This document shows, piece after piece, positions 5,907 through 6,494 of a DNA stretch of 6,494 nt (positions are counted from its first letter, which is position 1; each line of letters starts with the position of its first letter). Where the stretch lies: contig URWP01000159.1 in the NCBI GenBank assembly GCA_900551645.1, positions 1 to 6,494 on the forward strand. Direction: 5' to 3'. The stretch is from an uncultured Bacteroides sp. (GTDB taxonomy: Bacteria > Bacteroidota > Bacteroidia > Bacteroidales > Bacteroidaceae). The notes below the pieces were generated by a model that worked only from the letters and a program-made list of their open reading frames with translations, did not search any database and had not been told where the DNA came from. Both the position numbers and the translations under genes were made by a program.

Positions 5907-6068
5907 ATGTCTGTATTGTTATCGTCCACTTGATAAGGAAGAAAAAGATTTTCATTCCAAATGTGTGAGTTGATAAATAAGTCGTTTCTGAATGACGATA
6001 TGAAAAACAAATACATAGAATTAATTAACGAACGGATAGATAGAATCACTGCTGTTTCCTTGAAATGA
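5899..6068 (+). pseudogene. hipT: HipT/HipA-C kinase toxin, internally deleted and frameshifted
   Basis: The gene starts normally at ATG 5899, overlapping the hipS-like gene. It reads MCRCLYCYRPLDKEEKDF followed by HSKC, the Cys-x2-Cys...His-x2-Cys zinc-ribbon start of Bacteroidetes HipA-C kinases, then stops at TGA 5971-5973. In the next frame, from about 5964 to TGA 6066-6068, comes ELINKSFLNDDMKNKYIELI, then NERIDRI, which resembles the C-terminal tail of the same family. Intact members are about 300 residues, so some 250-280 codons are missing, including the ATP-binding site, catalytic Asp and phosphorylation loop. The join falls at about 5961-5967 (ATGTGTGAG), where a short TGTG repeat could have mediated the deletion. 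The product cannot be a kinase. Start and tail both being recognisable suggests a fairly recent loss. Confidence 0.8.
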
Positions 6069-6091
6069 ATGAATCGGAGCTCTGAGAATTT

Positions 6092-6122
6092 CTGTATCCC
6101 CGTATCTGGTGCGGGGATAGAG
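6092..6122. terminator. GC-rich hairpin between convergent hip and dgt genes
   Basis: TATCCCCG (6095-6102) and CGGGGATA (6112-6119) form a perfect 8-bp stem with a 9-nt loop, and two more pairs follow beyond one mismatch. It lies between genes that converge from both sides, as a two-way terminator would. No run of T follows on either strand, so intrinsic termination is not certain. Confidence 0.45.
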
Positions 6123-6162
6123 TTTATGGGAAGATAGATTATAAGGCTTGTCGGAACAGTAT

Positions 6163-6494
6163 TTATACCGCCGGCAGGCTGGTTTCGTTTATTTTCCGGT
6201 AGAGGTCGAGGGCATATACATCGGTCATGCCGGAAATATAGTCGAGTACGGCCTGTATTTTTCCGAACAGGCTGGGCGCATGGATGTCGTACTGGGTGGA
6301 AATGCGGTTGATGAGCAGTTGGGAGTAGGCTTTTTCCGGAAAACGGACCGCGTCAATCATGAGGTCTATCAGGGTAGTGATGACCCTGTAACCGGCCAGT
6401 TCGATGTCGACCACATCCTTGGAACAGTAAATCTTGGCGAAGGCCGTGCGTGAACAGGCTTCGTAGGCCTCCTTGACGGGAGAAGCCATTTGTT
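6163..6494 (-). CDS. dgt: dGTP triphosphohydrolase, C-terminal part (runs off right edge)
   Basis: The last 110 or so codons of a gene entering from the right are visible, ending in TAA 6165-6163. The sequence KEAYEACSRTAFAKIYCSKD, then ELAGYRVITTLIDLMIDAV, QLLINR, and the ending MTDVYALDLYRKINETSLPAV is recognised as the helical C-terminus of Bacteroidetes dGTPases of the HD superfamily, which hydrolyse dGTP to deoxyguanosine and triphosphate. The HD metal-binding motif lies outside the window. The ATG at 6489 is internal, since the frame stays open to the edge. GC-rich composition unlike the neighbouring hip genes suggests this is chromosomal backbone. Identification rests on family memory of the C-terminal region only. 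Confidence 0.82.
   Translation of the reverse strand, partial: QMASPVKEAYEACSRTAFAKIYCSKDVVDIELAGYRVITTLIDLMIDAVRFPEKAYSQLLINRISTQYDIHAPSLFGKIQAVLDYISGMTDVYALDLYRKINETSLPAV

Noticed and set aside
5651..6049. Minus-strand open frame of 132 codons over hipS and the hipT scar
   Set aside because: The plus strand carries recognisable HipA-N and HipA-C motifs here; the minus frame has low-complexity Ser/Leu content and no promoter.

Overview
The window looks like Bacteroidales DNA (Bacteroides, Phocaeicola or a close relative). The signs are Bacteroidetes-type promoters (TTG or TTTG, a 19-20 nt spacer, then TAnnTTTG), a TonB-plug outer-membrane barrel with a carboxypeptidase-D-like N-terminal domain, a membrane-spanning TPR/coiled-coil/HTH regulator, a split HipA locus, and a dGTPase C-terminus of the type found in this order. 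No tRNA, rRNA, CRISPR array or transposase was seen.

Left half (1-5007, all minus strand): reading right to left, a TPR regulator (4974-3031) is followed by an outer-membrane receptor (2865-554) with its own promoter. One base after the receptor stop begins a PqqD-like/M50 membrane metalloprotease that leaves the window at base 1. A peptide-handling protease coupled to an outer-membrane barrel, under a membrane-tethered regulator, suggests the edge of a peptide (RiPP-like) maturation or export operon continuing to the left. That role is inferred, because no precursor peptide lies inside the window. The receptor reading frame is broken by a one-base frameshift in its N-terminal domain. A perfect 10-bp tandem repeat abuts the receptor -33 box and is a good candidate activator site.

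Middle (5008-5361): divergent promoters for the regulator and for a gene that no longer exists. The second promoter leads into a short, GC-richer open frame without a start codon, then into AT-rich DNA holding three phased copies of a 19-bp operator-like element.

Right half: a hipB/hipS-like pair (5362-5906, plus strand) is intact, but the third gene, the HipT/HipA-C kinase toxin, is reduced to about 22 N-terminal codons joined out of frame to about 30 C-terminal codons. The locus thus keeps its regulator and probable antitoxin while having lost its toxin. A GC-rich hairpin separates it from the convergent dgt gene, which enters from the right edge.

Main points of interest: the toxin-deleted hip locus, its three-copy operator, the frameshifted receptor, the tandem repeat at the receptor promoter, and the mosaic base composition and internal duplication of the regulator gene.
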